From: Granulicoccus phenolivorans DSM 17626 = NBRC 107789 = JCM 15570
GTDB taxonomy: Bacteria > Actinomycetota > Actinomycetes > Propionibacteriales > Propionibacteriaceae
NCBI RefSeq assembly: GCF_000423085.1
Contig: NZ_AUHH01000029.1
Span: forward strand, 1-56,215
Direction of reading: 5' to 3'
Length of the DNA stretch: 56,215 nucleotides
Position numbers and translations under genes: made by a program. Below, piece after piece: positions 33,682 through 43,282 of this stretch; positions within the stretch are counted from its first letter, which is position 1, and every line of letters starts with the position of its first letter. The notes beneath the pieces were generated by a model. It made no database searches. It saw nothing but the letters and a program-made list of their open reading frames with translations, and had not been told where the DNA came from.

Positions 33682-34686
33682 TCAGCCGTGCAGCGCCGCG
33701 CGGCCCTCGGGGGAGTCGAACAGCTGCTGCAGGCTGTGTGTGGCCCCGGGAACCCGGTGCTGGGTGTGCCGTTGATAGACGTCCTTGCCGTAGACGGTCT
33801 CCAGATAGCCGTAGTAGCGCATCGCCCGCTCCACCCGGTTGCTGCCCTGCACCATGGCCGCGCAGGACTGGTCCATCGACGGTGATCGCGGGTCGTTGTC
33901 CTTCAGCCCGATCAGGTACCACACGGTCCGTTCCCCGTAGCGCTCCCGCATCGTGTTGGCCCCGACCTTCGCGGCGAACCCGGTCAGCTTGTCGGTGCCG
34001 TAGCGCCACTGGTGGTAGCTCGGGCAGGCCGCGAGCTCGGCGGCGGAGACGTCCGGGCGGTAGGCGTCGAAGTACAGGTAGCTCGAGGGGTCGCCGACCA
34101 CGAAGCGTTCGGCATCGTGGGCCGACGCGGCGGCATACCGGGTGGTGAACTGCGCCCCGCCGGAGAACCCGGCGACCACGCGGGGCAGCGCGATCCGCTC
34201 GGTCAACTGCTCCAGCACCGCGAAGGAGGAGACCTGGGTGTCGTTGGCCGGGTCGCCCTGGGCCCAGTTCACCGCGCCCCAGCGCAGTTCGCCCCGTTTG
34301 GGCTGCTGCAGCCAGATGAAGCCGGGGGCCACCACCAGGGTGGTCGCCTGTTGCTGGGCGGGCATCGTGCGCAGCGCGAGTTCGGCGAACTCGCAGGCCC
34401 CGCCGCCGTAGCCGTGCACCACGAACAGCACCCGGGTGGCCTGCTGGGCGACCAGATCGGCCGAGCCGTTGGCGCAGTAGTTGAAGGTGTTCCCGGCGAT
34501 GTTGGTGGTCCGGGGCTTGACCCGGTTCTCCAGCGGCGCCGCGTCGCGGATCGGTGCGGCCGGCGATTCCGCCGGCGGTGGGACCGGTTGCGGCTCCTGC
34601 TTGGCGCAGCCGGTGACCAGCAGCAGGCACAGCACACACAGCAGGATCGTCAGCCGCGATCCCGCCGCCGGTGCCTTCCCTCTCAT
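33682..34686 (-). CDS. Lipoprotein alpha/beta-hydrolase
   Basis: A 334-residue exported lipoprotein; signal MRGKAPAAGSR plus hydrophobic LTILLCVLCLLLV and lipobox VTGC. The hydrolase core has VLFVVHGYGGGACEF (oxyanion-hole region), nucleophile elbow AGFSGGAQF, and a C-terminal His in GATHSLQQLF. It resembles secreted esterase/PHB-depolymerase-like folds; substrate unknown. The ATG at 34686 overlaps the acyltransferase stop as ATGA, so the two may act on the same surface glycan. That link is inferred from context. Confidence 0.82.
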   Translation of the reverse strand: MRGKAPAAGSRLTILLCVLCLLLVTGCAKQEPQPVPPPAESPAAPIRDAAPLENRVKPRTTNIAGNTFNYCANGSADLVAQQATRVLFVVHGYGGGACEFAELALRTMPAQQQATTLVVAPGFIWLQQPKRGELRWGAVNWAQGDPANDTQVSSFAVLEQLTERIALPRVVAGFSGGAQFTTRYAAASAHDAERFVVGDPSSYLYFDAYRPDVSAAELAACPSYHQWRYGTDKLTGFAAKVGANTMRERYGERTVWYLIGLKDNDPRSPSMDQSCAAMVQGSNRVERAMRYYGYLETVYGKDVYQRHTQHRVPGATHSLQQLFDSPEGRAALHG

Positions 34687-36695
34687 TGGGCCAGCGCCGT
34701 GTGCCATTGCCCGGCGAATTCGTCGATCAGCGTTCGGGCGTAGGTCTTGCTCAGATGGTTGTCGTCCATGTAGACGTACACCCCACCGATCACCCCGGTG
34801 CAGAGCCGGCCGGGGCAGATGTACTCGGTCAGGTCGATCGAGGGGTAGCGGGCGTCGTCATTGACCGGTTTCTGATCCAGGAGCTTCTCCGAGACGTTCG
34901 CGGTGCACCGCAGGGCGTCGGCGCCGTAACGCTGGACGCACTCGGGCATGTCGAAGCTCCAGCGGGGGTTGTCCCGGATCCCGATCGGCCGGATCCCTAC
35001 GTCGATCAGCGGTTGCATCGCCTCCGCCATGCCGATCAGCGGTTCCTCCTCGTTCCAGCCGGGGTTGGACCAGGTGTCGACGGTCACCAGGATGTCGGGC
35101 CGTTCCTGGAGCAGGAAGCGGGTCACCTCCCGATTGTGCGCCGCGCAGGCCGGCGCGATCAGCTCGGGAATCTCGACGGTGTAGCGACAACCGCCGTGGG
35201 TCAGCAGGATCACCCGGTAATTCTCCGCCCGGGCAATCTCGGCCAGCACCGTGATCCATTGCTCGGTGTGTGAGTCGCCGACCATCGCGATGGTGAGGTC
35301 CGGGTGGCCCTGCGCGGCGACCTCGGTGCAGCCCGATGCCGGCGGCGGGTTGTCCGGATTCGGGGCACAATGCGGCAACGGATCGTGCCAGTCCCGGCCG
35401 ATCACGGCGTCGCCGGGCGCGATCCGGGCCCGGGTCGCCTCCGGGGTGTACGGGGCGCCGGGAGTGATCGCCTGTGCGCCCGGGCGGTTCTCGGCCTGCA
35501 GCCGGGCGTTGTCGACCTGCACCCAGCGAACCGCGCCGCCGATCGTGCCGACACTGACCAACAGCACCGCCGCGGTCACCAGCACCCCGCGCCAACGCCG
35601 TTGGGCACGCTGGTTGAACCGTCGCTCGATCAGCCGGGTACTGATGTCGGCGAACAGCACCGACAGGCCGATCACGATGACCCCGTCGAGCGCGTCCAAC
35701 TCGGTCTTGCCGGCCGTGTCGAGGTAGTAGACGTAGATCGGCCAGTGCCACAGATACAGCCCGTACGCCCGGTCGGCCAGGAATTTCACCGGGCGGGTGG
35801 ACAGCCACCAGGCGGCGTACGCCGGGCGGAGCACCGAACCGGCCCAGATCACCGCGATGGTCGAGAGCACCGGGTAGAGCGCGGCCATGCCGGGGAAATT
35901 CTCCCGGCCGACAACCACACCGGTCGCGAGCACGCCGGCCAGACCCATCCACCCCAGCAGGATCTGCAGCGGCTTGCGCAGCGTCGGCGCGGGGAGCACC
36001 GCGACCAGGGAGGCCAGCGCGAACTCCCAGGCCCGCGCGAAGGTGTCGAAGTACGCCGCGGCGGGATCCTCCGCGATCGCCACATGGGCGTACCAGAAGG
36101 AGGCGACGGTGATCAGGGCGAACAGCACCGCCAGCAGGTAGGAGACCCGGGTCCGCAGCAACTTGGCCAGCCCGATCGCCAGCAGCAGCACCAGCGGCCA
36201 GATCACGAAGATCTGACCCTGCACCGACAGCGACCAGTAGTGCTGCAGCGGGCTGGCCAGGGCGTGGGAGTCGGCGGTGTAGTCGGTCGAGGCCTGGATC
36301 AGCGCCCAGTTCTGCCAGTAGAACAGGGAGGAGAACGCCTGGTCGACCAGGGTGGGCCAGCGTACCGGCGGCAGCAGCAGGTAGCCGGCGAGCAGGGTCA
36401 CCAGAATCACCACGGCCGCCTGGGGCACCAACCGGCGGAAGCGCCGGACGAGGTAATCGGCGAAGTCGAACTGATCCCCGCGGCGGGCCATACTCCCGGC
36501 CAACAGGTACGCCGAGATGATCAGGAAGACGTCGACCCCGCCGGAGATCCGCCCCTCGCCCCACAGGTGGAACACGATCACCAACGCGATCGCAACGCCG
36601 CGCAGGCCGTGGATCTCGGGTCGATGCCCGGTTGCCGCCGCCCCGGCGCGACTGCGGGCGGGGACGGCGGCAGCGGCGGGAACGGTCCGCGTCAT
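34683..36695 (-). CDS. OafA/YrhL-type acyltransferase 3 with SGNH domain
   Basis: A 670-residue membrane protein that moves acyl (usually acetyl) groups from the cytoplasm to surface glycans. Residues ~20-360 form the acyltransferase-3 domain with about ten helices, starting EIHGLRGVAIALVIVFHLW with its catalytic His in the R...H pattern. The C-terminal ~260 residues form an extracytoplasmic SGNH domain with IAMVGDSHTEQW (Ser) and DDNHLSKTYA (Asp-x-x-His). Located 13 bp after crgA and overlapping the lipoprotein hydrolase, so a crgA-acyltransferase-hydrolase unit is likely. Confidence 0.92.
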   Translation of the reverse strand: MTRTVPAAAAVPARSRAGAAATGHRPEIHGLRGVAIALVIVFHLWGEGRISGGVDVFLIISAYLLAGSMARRGDQFDFADYLVRRFRRLVPQAAVVILVTLLAGYLLLPPVRWPTLVDQAFSSLFYWQNWALIQASTDYTADSHALASPLQHYWSLSVQGQIFVIWPLVLLLAIGLAKLLRTRVSYLLAVLFALITVASFWYAHVAIAEDPAAAYFDTFARAWEFALASLVAVLPAPTLRKPLQILLGWMGLAGVLATGVVVGRENFPGMAALYPVLSTIAVIWAGSVLRPAYAAWWLSTRPVKFLADRAYGLYLWHWPIYVYYLDTAGKTELDALDGVIVIGLSVLFADISTRLIERRFNQRAQRRWRGVLVTAAVLLVSVGTIGGAVRWVQVDNARLQAENRPGAQAITPGAPYTPEATRARIAPGDAVIGRDWHDPLPHCAPNPDNPPPASGCTEVAAQGHPDLTIAMVGDSHTEQWITVLAEIARAENYRVILLTHGGCRYTVEIPELIAPACAAHNREVTRFLLQERPDILVTVDTWSNPGWNEEEPLIGMAEAMQPLIDVGIRPIGIRDNPRWSFDMPECVQRYGADALRCTANVSEKLLDQKPVNDDARYPSIDLTEYICPGRLCTGVIGGVYVYMDDNHLSKTYARTLIDEFAGQWHTALAQ

Positions 36696-36708
36696 GGGCG
36701 CCCCGGCG

Positions 36709-37311
36709 CTACTTCCACAGGGTCATGGTGAAGAAGGAGGCGCCCATCAGGCCCATCCCGATCAGGATGTTCCAGTTACCCAGCTTGCCCATGACGGGCA
36801 CGTCGAAAATGAACCCGGTGACCGAACCGATGTAGAACACCACCAGCCAGACCACACCGAGCAGCAGCAGCACCAGGAACAGCGGCACCACCCAGCGGCG
36901 CGAACCGGGACCGGCGACCTTCTTCTTGCGCTTCTTCTTGCCCTTGGTGTTGCGGGCCTTGGGGCCGCGCCGGTCGACCGACGAGGCGGCCTTGCCGGTC
37001 GACTTCGCCCTGCTCTTCGGGGTCGCGTCGGCGTCCTCGGCCGCATCCTCGCTCGCCGCGTCGGAATCCTCGGCGACAGTGGTCCGGGCCTTCTTCGGGG
37101 CGGTGTTGCGGGACCGCTTGGCCGGCCCGGCTTCGGCCTCGGTCGGCTCGTCGGTCTCGGTCGGCTCGTCGGACCCGGTCTCGCTCGGGTCGGCGGCGGA
37201 CACGTCGGCCAGGTCGTCGGCGGTCTCCACGCGCGCCCCCTCGGCCACGACGGCCTCTTCGGTCAGGGTGCTCTCGGCGTCGGTAACGGCCGGCTTCTTC
37301 TTTTTGGCCAA
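36709..37311 (-). CDS. crgA: Cell-division protein CrgA with long charged N-terminus
   Basis: A 200-residue protein whose last ~75 residues are the CrgA family: RRWVVPLFLVLLLLGVVWLVVFYI (first helix), FDVPVMGKLGNWNILIGMGLMGASFF (second helix) and TMTLWK. CrgA joins the divisome and helps recruit septal peptidoglycan synthesis proteins in actinobacteria. Typical homologues are near 80-95 residues; here ~120 extra residues are acidic and then lysine-rich (KGKKKRKKK). The TTG at 37311 is chosen because GGAGGAG lies four bases upstream. Confidence 0.9.
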   Translation of the reverse strand: MAKKKKPAVTDAESTLTEEAVVAEGARVETADDLADVSAADPSETGSDEPTETDEPTEAEAGPAKRSRNTAPKKARTTVAEDSDAASEDAAEDADATPKSRAKSTGKAASSVDRRGPKARNTKGKKKRKKKVAGPGSRRWVVPLFLVLLLLGVVWLVVFYIGSVTGFIFDVPVMGKLGNWNILIGMGLMGASFFTMTLWK

Positions 37312-37436
37312 CGCTCCTCCTTTGGTTTCGCCGAGTAGCGTAGCCGACAAGACTGGCCCACCCAATGTCGAGAAGCTCGCAACCACCGGGCATCGCGCGC
37401 CTCGGGCCGGACGCATCCGCGGTGGAGGGAGCCGGT

Positions 37437-38204
37437 GTGACCTGGTGGGAGAGGGGACGCGGAGTCTTGCGCGAAGCGCGCGACTTCCAGCGGCGCCGCT
37501 CCAGCGGTCGGGCCCGGATCGCCACGATCCTCACCATGGTGGTGATCGGGGTGATGTTGAGTGCCAGCGCCCTGCATGCCCGGGGGACCGATCTGCGGCC
37601 GACCCGGAACACCAGCCTGGCCGGTCTGGTCGAGGACAAGTCGGCCAGCAACCGGGAACTGGCCCGCCGGGTGAGCGCCCTGCGGGCCGAAGTCGATGCC
37701 CTCGGCGTACCGTCGCAGACCGACGGCGGGCAGGCCCGGACCGAACTGGCCCGGGTGGCGGCCGCCGCGGGGACCGAACCGGTGCACGGGCCGGCGGTCA
37801 CCGTGGTGCTCTCCGATGCGCCCACCTCGGTGCGGGCGCCCGACATCGACCAGGATCTGCTCGTGGTGCACCAGCAGGATATTCAGGCCGTCGCGAATGC
37901 AATGTGGCAGGCCGGTGCGGAGGCCATGACGATTCAGGGGCAACGGGTGTTGGCCACCACCGGGATCAAGTGCGTCGGGAACTCGGTCGTCCTGCACGGC
38001 ATCCCGTACGCCCCGCCGTACGAGATCACCGCCATCGGCGACACCGGCCGGATCCGTCAATCTTTGCAGGACTCGGCCCACCTGCGGGCGTACCGGCAAT
38101 TTGCCGATGCATACCACCTGGGTTATGAGGTCAATACCCAGGCGGACGCGGAATTGCCCGGATATCAGGGGGCATTGACGCTCAAGTACGCAAACCCCGG
38201 CTGA
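37437..38204 (+). CDS. DUF881-family membrane-anchored protein
   Basis: A 255-residue protein with one N-terminal helix (IATILTMVVIGVMLSASALHA), a short coiled coil (SASNRELARRVSALRAEVDAL) and an external DUF881 domain (GPAVTVVLSDAP...DLLVVHQQDIQAVANAMWQAGAEAMTIQGQRV, then NSVVLHGIPYAPPYEITAIGD). The family is always near crgA and pknB in actinobacteria and is presumed to serve division or envelope growth. The GTG at 37437 has GGAGGGA six bases upstream; an ATG at 37365 would add 24 residues but has no such site. Confidence 0.88.
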   Translation: MTWWERGRGVLREARDFQRRRSSGRARIATILTMVVIGVMLSASALHARGTDLRPTRNTSLAGLVEDKSASNRELARRVSALRAEVDALGVPSQTDGGQARTELARVAAAAGTEPVHGPAVTVVLSDAPTSVRAPDIDQDLLVVHQQDIQAVANAMWQAGAEAMTIQGQRVLATTGIKCVGNSVVLHGIPYAPPYEITAIGDTGRIRQSLQDSAHLRAYRQFADAYHLGYEVNTQADAELPGYQGALTLKYANPG

Positions 38205-38270
38205 CTGCCCTTATTTACGAGGGCAATACTGCTTCGGAAACACGGTTTCGCGATAGTACGGATCGGTCCA

Positions 38271-38276
38271 TATTAT
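38271..38276 (+). promoter_or_regulatory. -10 box candidate for the exopolysaccharide operon
   Basis: TATTAT stands in an AT-rich patch 110 bp before the first gene of the operon; no good -35 is visible at 17 bp. The 181-bp gap after DUF881 also holds a weak hairpin, GCCCT/AGGGC (38207-38224). A long leader of about 100 nt would result. Confidence 0.4.
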
Positions 38277-38385
38277 CGAGGCAGCAGGCGCGGGTGTCCG
38301 AAAAACGCACCGAGCTCCGGGGGGACTCGGGCGGGGGCTTCGCCTGTGTCGCCCAGTGATCAGCCTATTCGGGGGAAATGCACTC

Positions 38386-40503
38386 ATGCCGAAAACTCGA
38401 GGTCGCCGTCTGCGGTCGGTGCTCCCTGCCGTGGCGTTGGGGCTGGCCCTGATCGTGACGGGGTGCACCGCGCCGGCCCCGCCCGAGCAGCACCAGGACT
38501 CCAGCCAGACCCCCACCGGCCCGGCGGCCGAGCCCGCCAAGGTGGCCGTGGAGTTGCGCACCCTGGTGCTCGATGACGGGAGCAACATGATCCGCTCCCT
38601 GGCCGACCGGCTGGTCCGCGAAGGCGTCCCGGTGGAGCGGGTGCTGCTGGGAGATCGCTCCCGCAAGGCGGTGACCCGGGACATGCTGGCCGGCACCGAC
38701 GCCTCGGGCGCGGTCACCGCACATTTCTCCGGAATCGTGGCGCCGTCGCTGACCTCCGGCGCACTGACCGCGGCCGAACAGGCGACCCTGTCGGAATATG
38801 TGAGCACCTTCGGCGTGCGGAGCGTACGGACCGACATGACGGCCCTGTTCCCCGAGAACTTCGCGGAGGTGTCGACCGATGGCGCGAAGGTGAACTTCAG
38901 CGAGGCAGCCGCTGCCGGTCCGTTCTCCTACCTGCAGCGCAGCATCACCTTCGATGAGTCGGAGGCGGGCGGGTATCGGGCGCCGAAGGCCGGACGCCCG
39001 CCCAAATTGGCCGCCGCGGCGCAATATCAGCCGCTGGCCACCATGGATGTCCCGGGCGGGGGCACCGCCGATCTCCTCGCGGTGACCCGGGAGGGCAATC
39101 GCGAGGAGATGCTGGTCACCCTGGAGGGCGACCCCGAGCAGGCCCACATCCAGGCGCTGACCCACGGCATCATTCGCTGGCTGAACCGGGACGTGACCAC
39201 GTCCTACAGCCGCAACTACTTCTCGGTGGACAGCGATGACGTGCTGTTGCCCAACGCGCAATGGAGCGTGGCCGGACACTGTGAGGTCGGGCGCAACTGC
39301 CCGCCGACGGTGGAGCAGCTGCCCCCGATCCGGATGACCGCCGCCGACATCGATTATCTGGTCGCCTGGCAGCAGGGTTCCGGCATCAAGGTCAGCCTCG
39401 CCCTGAACGGTGCCGGGGCGGGCGAGCATGCCCTGTCCAACTCGGGGCGGGACGCGCTGATGGAGCAGATGGTCGCCCAGCGTTCCGAACTCCGCATCCT
39501 GAACCACACCTGGAACCACAACTTCCTCGGGTGTGACCGGGTCCTGCTGCCCGATGACTGGCGGTGCCTCGGGGACGACAAGGGCAACACCCGCTGGATG
39601 AGCAAGAAGGACATCTACGCCCAGGTGGCCAAGAACCAGCTGTTCGTGGAGAAGAACGGCTTGGAGAACTACAACCAGACCGAACTGGTCACCGGCGAGC
39701 ATTCCGGACTGGCAAAGCCGCCGCAGCAGCCCACCGACAACCCGAATCTGGCACCGGCCCTCGACGAGGCGGGGATCAAATGGGTCGCCTCGGACACCTC
39801 CACCGAGGCTGAGCCGCGGCAGATCGGCGGGGCCACGACGGTGCCGCGCTATCCGATCGACCTGGACTACAACACCCCGACCGGGCGTCAGGTGGCCGAT
39901 GCGTACAACTGGAAGAACACCTCGAAGGCCGACGGCGGCTCCGGCGAGTGCGAGACCGCCACGGACAATCCGTGCGTGGCCCCGATCAACATCGACACCG
40001 GGTTCAACCAGGTGATCGCGCCGATGGAGGGGGAGAAAGCGTACGCCCACGTGGTCGCCAACGACGCGCGGCCCCACTTCGTCCATCAGGCCAACTTCAC
40101 CGGCGATCGGGTGATCTATCCGATGCTCGACAACATGCTCGGGCGCTACCACGCCACCTTCGCCGACTCCAGCCCGCTGCTGAACCCGACCATGTCCGAG
40201 GCCGGCACCGACCTGATGAACCACCGCCACTGGAGCGAGGCGACCGGCCATGTGGTGGCCTCGGTCGCCGGGCAGACCGTCCGGCTCAGCAACACCGGGA
40301 CCACGCCGGCGCTGGTTCCGGTCACCGTGCCCGAGGGGGCCCGCACCGTCCGGGACGGACAGCTTACCGGCGGGTTCGGGACGAGCTACCAGGGGGCGAC
40401 CTCGGACTGGGTCAGCGTGGCCCCGGGGGCCACGGTCACCATTCAAACGTCCGCGACGTCCGGCTTCGCCACCGACGCCACCTGGTCAGCGAAAGGCAAC
40501 TGA
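38386..40503 (+). CDS. Secreted lipoprotein with Agd3-like (CE18) polysaccharide-deacetylase domain
   Basis: A 705-residue lipoprotein; signal MPKTRGRRLRSVLPAVALGLALIVTGC ends in a lipobox. Residues ~50-270 resemble a Rossmann-like carbohydrate-binding part (LRTLVLDDGSNMIRSLADRL). Residues ~285-560 carry deacetylase-type metal motifs: YFSVDSDDVLLPN (Asp pair), ILNHTWNHNFLGC (two His) and HFVHQANFTGD. Order and size match Agd3, the fungal galactosaminogalactan deacetylase with an N-terminal CBM87. A beta-sandwich-like C-terminus follows (~610-705). De-N-acetylation of a GalNAc polymer at the cell surface is inferred. The ATG at 38386 is preferred over GTG at 38356. The stop overlaps the next ATG (TGATG). 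Confidence 0.72.
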   Translation: MPKTRGRRLRSVLPAVALGLALIVTGCTAPAPPEQHQDSSQTPTGPAAEPAKVAVELRTLVLDDGSNMIRSLADRLVREGVPVERVLLGDRSRKAVTRDMLAGTDASGAVTAHFSGIVAPSLTSGALTAAEQATLSEYVSTFGVRSVRTDMTALFPENFAEVSTDGAKVNFSEAAAAGPFSYLQRSITFDESEAGGYRAPKAGRPPKLAAAAQYQPLATMDVPGGGTADLLAVTREGNREEMLVTLEGDPEQAHIQALTHGIIRWLNRDVTTSYSRNYFSVDSDDVLLPNAQWSVAGHCEVGRNCPPTVEQLPPIRMTAADIDYLVAWQQGSGIKVSLALNGAGAGEHALSNSGRDALMEQMVAQRSELRILNHTWNHNFLGCDRVLLPDDWRCLGDDKGNTRWMSKKDIYAQVAKNQLFVEKNGLENYNQTELVTGEHSGLAKPPQQPTDNPNLAPALDEAGIKWVASDTSTEAEPRQIGGATTVPRYPIDLDYNTPTGRQVADAYNWKNTSKADGGSGECETATDNPCVAPINIDTGFNQVIAPMEGEKAYAHVVANDARPHFVHQANFTGDRVIYPMLDNMLGRYHATFADSSPLLNPTMSEAGTDLMNHRHWSEATGHVVASVAGQTVRLSNTGTTPALVPVTVPEGARTVRDGQLTGGFGTSYQGATSDWVSVAPGATVTIQTSATSGFATDATWSAKGN

Positions 40504-41954
40504 TGCGCGTAGGCCTGTTCACCGAGGGCACCTACCCGGTCACTTCCGGTGGTGTCAGCACCTGGTGTGAGCATCTGATCACCGGGCTGCCGGAACACAC
40601 CTTCGTCCCGATCACGCTGATCGGGGGGACCGAGACCGCCCGCAGCGGGCTCCCGGACAATGTGGCCGAGGTGACCCTGGTGCCGATGTGGGGGCACGAA
40701 CGCGCCCCGGTGCCGATCGTGGACTCCGGGGATGCCGCCGCACTCGGCCGGATCCTGCGCCGGCTGTGGACCGCGGTGCTGCCCGCCGAGGGCGACGGTG
40801 ACCTGGCGGGGTTCACCGCCTGCCTGAAGGAGCTGACCGGCTGGCGCGGCCACCGGTTGGGCTCTCTGCTGAGCCGCCACGGCAGCACCCGGCACATCAT
40901 TGACGCCTGGACCCGGCACCGCACCGGGCGGGCCGATCTGCCGGTGATGACCCTCGCCGATGCCGCCGCGGCGGCGGCCATGGTCGATCGGATCCTGGCC
41001 CTGGCCGACCGTCGATTCCCCGAGGTGGACATCAGCCATGTCGCCTCCAACGGGTCGCCCTCGATCCTGGCGCTGGGCCGCTGGTGGCAGCACGGCACCC
41101 CGATCGTGGTGACCGAGCACGGGATCTACCTGCGCGAGCGCCTGCTGGCCCTGGCTGCCGGCGACCTGAACTGGTCCACCCGGTCGGTGATCGGCACCTT
41201 CCTGCGCCTGCTCACCCAGGCCACCTATGCCGAGGCCGTCGCGATCGCCCCGGTGAGCGACTTCAACCGGGACTGGGAGCTGTATCTGGGGGCGGATCCG
41301 TCCCGGACTCGGACGATCTACAACGGGGTCGACACCACCGGCTACCGCCCGATCGGCAGCGAGCCGGCCGAGCCGACCGTGGTCTTCGTCGGCCGCATCG
41401 ATCCGCTGAAGGCACTGGAGGTGCTGGTGGATGCCTTCGCCCTGGTCCGCGACCGGGTGCCCGGGGCCCGACTGCGCATCTTCGGTCCGACGCCCTCGGG
41501 CAACGAGGCGTACCTGGCGAGTCTGCAGGAGCAGGTCCGGCTGGCCGGGCTGACCGAGAGCGTCAGCTTCGAGGGCGCGGTCGAGTCGTCGATGACGGCG
41601 TTCGAGGCGGCCACCGTGGTCGCGCTGTCGAGCATCTCCGAGGGCCTGCCGTACGGGGTGATCGAGGCGATGATGGCCGGGCGGCCCAGCGTCAACACCG
41701 ACGTCGGCGGGGTTGCCGAGATCGTCGGCCGCGACGGTACCTGCGGGATCGTGGTGCCACCGCGCGATCCGGAGGCCTTCGCTGCCGCCCTGACCGACCT
41801 GCTCACCGATCCGGCCCGGCGGCACGCGCTCGGTCGGGCCGCCCGGGAGCGGGCCACCCGCCTGTTCAACATGGCCGACTTCCTCGATGCCTACCGGGAC
41901 CTGTACCGCCGGGCGTACGACAGCGCCGATCACCCGCTGGTGGGTGCCCGATGA
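40503..41954 (+). CDS. pelF: PelF-like GT4 glycosyltransferase (DUF3492 + GT4)
   Basis: A 483-residue cytosolic glycosyltransferase. The first ~270 residues match DUF3492 of PelF: MRVGLFTEGTYPVTSGGVSTW, GLPEHTFVPITLIGG and PIVVTEHGIYLRERLL. The GT4 half follows with IYNGVDTTGYRP, VVFVGRIDPLKALEVLVDAF, SISEGLPYGVIEAMMAG (the EGxP...E nucleotide-sugar motif) and NTDVGGVAEIV. PelF polymerises N-acetylgalactosamine-type Pel polysaccharide from UDP-GalNAc in other bacteria, so the product here is probably a GalNAc- or hexosamine-rich glycan. It overlaps the next gene as ATGA. Confidence 0.88.
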   Translation: MRVGLFTEGTYPVTSGGVSTWCEHLITGLPEHTFVPITLIGGTETARSGLPDNVAEVTLVPMWGHERAPVPIVDSGDAAALGRILRRLWTAVLPAEGDGDLAGFTACLKELTGWRGHRLGSLLSRHGSTRHIIDAWTRHRTGRADLPVMTLADAAAAAAMVDRILALADRRFPEVDISHVASNGSPSILALGRWWQHGTPIVVTEHGIYLRERLLALAAGDLNWSTRSVIGTFLRLLTQATYAEAVAIAPVSDFNRDWELYLGADPSRTRTIYNGVDTTGYRPIGSEPAEPTVVFVGRIDPLKALEVLVDAFALVRDRVPGARLRIFGPTPSGNEAYLASLQEQVRLAGLTESVSFEGAVESSMTAFEAATVVALSSISEGLPYGVIEAMMAGRPSVNTDVGGVAEIVGRDGTCGIVVPPRDPEAFAAALTDLLTDPARRHALGRAARERATRLFNMADFLDAYRDLYRRAYDSADHPLVGAR

Positions 41955-43282
41955 GCGCCGGGACCGTGGCGCCGACCCCGGGCGGTCGGGCAGCGCTGCA
42001 GCAGGTGGCGGCCTCGGGGACCGACATCTACGAGGTCACCGCGCGGCTGGAGTCCTCCGGCGTCTCCCGCGGGGTGGCTGCCGCGCACGGCTACGAGTCG
42101 GTGTTCGACTTTGCCCACACCATCACCGAACAGGTGCCCGCCGAGGAAATGCAGGCGTCCCGGCAGCGTCATTCCGGGCGCAACCGGGTCTCCCTGCGGG
42201 CCTCGCTGATCCGCATGGTGGTGATGCTGTGCGGGGTCATCCTGTGTGCCACCAGCCTGCCGCAGGCCTCGGAGATGGCCGTGTTCCTGATGGCGGCCAG
42301 CGGCTGGATCGTGGGCCAGGCGGTCAGCGCGTCCGCCTGGTACGCCTGGGGTGCCGGCCGCCGCCGTGACGGGATGGCCGCCGCCGGGGTCGTGGGTCTG
42401 GTCCTGCTGGTCGTCTCCGCCATCGCCGCGGCCGTGTCCGGACTGCCCGGACTCCTGGTCTGGGTCGGGGTCGGCGCCGCAACGCCGATCCTGCTGCTGC
42501 TGGCCAACGGGGCTGTCCTGGTGGTCGCCGGAGTCGCCACCGCGGCGATCTGCGGGATCTCCTGGTTCGCCCGCAACCACTACGCCTGGGCGCCGTCCGC
42601 GCTGGCGCCGGTGGGGATTCCACTGGCCTACGCGATCACTGCGGTCGCGGTCCTGGTCGCGGCCGTGCTGCTGGTCCGCGAGGTGCGGGGCGCCCGGCCG
42701 CGGTATGTCCGCGGCGGCGCCCGCGCCCTGATCGTGGCCCTGCTGCAGGTGCTGTTCCAACTGGTCGTGCTGCTGCAGATCTTCCTCGGCGTCGGGGCCA
42801 GCGAGTTCGGCGCGGTCGCCCTGGCGGTGATGGCTGCCGGTGCCCTGACCGACCCCCTGCTCACCGTGCAGGCGATGTGGACCCATCGGGTCTCCCAGCG
42901 GTCGGACTCCTGGCGCCGCGGACGGTTCCAGATCGGGCTGTTGGGGGTGGTGATCGTGGTGATCGTGCTCGTGATCACCGCCGCCGCGGTCCTGATCGTC
43001 CTGTCCGACCCCTACCGGATCACGCTGAACGAACCGGCGATCGTCGCGGCCGCGGTGTTGTGCAGCGCGGTGATCTGCGGCACGAACATCCTGTTGCGGA
43101 CCGGCTCCCGACTGAGTGCCATGCTGTTCGCGGCGCTGGCCGAGCTGCTGGTGGCCATCACCTTGTTCTTCCCGGCCGACGAGCCGAGCGGGTTCTACGC
43201 GATGGCGGCGATGGCGGCGCTGATCAGCCTCCTGGCCCTGCTGGTGGCCGCGGCGCGCTTCGGACATCCCACGGCGTGGTGA
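41951..43282 (+). CDS. Polytopic membrane protein, probable PelG-like polysaccharide exporter
   Basis: A 443-residue protein with a ~85-residue polar N-terminus and about 12 hydrophobic segments (MVVMLCGVILCATSLPQ, AVFLMAASGWIVGQAVSASAWY, VGLVLLVVSAIAAAV and on to ALISLLALLVAAARF). I see no motif that fixes the family. Its place directly after a PelF-type transferase suggests PelG or another MOP-type flippase; the size is close to PelG. It overlaps its neighbours by 4 bp on each side (ATGA, GTGA). Function is inferred from context. Confidence 0.6.
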   Translation: MSAGTVAPTPGGRAALQQVAASGTDIYEVTARLESSGVSRGVAAAHGYESVFDFAHTITEQVPAEEMQASRQRHSGRNRVSLRASLIRMVVMLCGVILCATSLPQASEMAVFLMAASGWIVGQAVSASAWYAWGAGRRRDGMAAAGVVGLVLLVVSAIAAAVSGLPGLLVWVGVGAATPILLLLANGAVLVVAGVATAAICGISWFARNHYAWAPSALAPVGIPLAYAITAVAVLVAAVLLVREVRGARPRYVRGGARALIVALLQVLFQLVVLLQIFLGVGASEFGAVALAVMAAGALTDPLLTVQAMWTHRVSQRSDSWRRGRFQIGLLGVVIVVIVLVITAAAVLIVLSDPYRITLNEPAIVAAAVLCSAVICGTNILLRTGSRLSAMLFAALAELLVAITLFFPADEPSGFYAMAAMAALISLLALLVAAARFGHPTAW

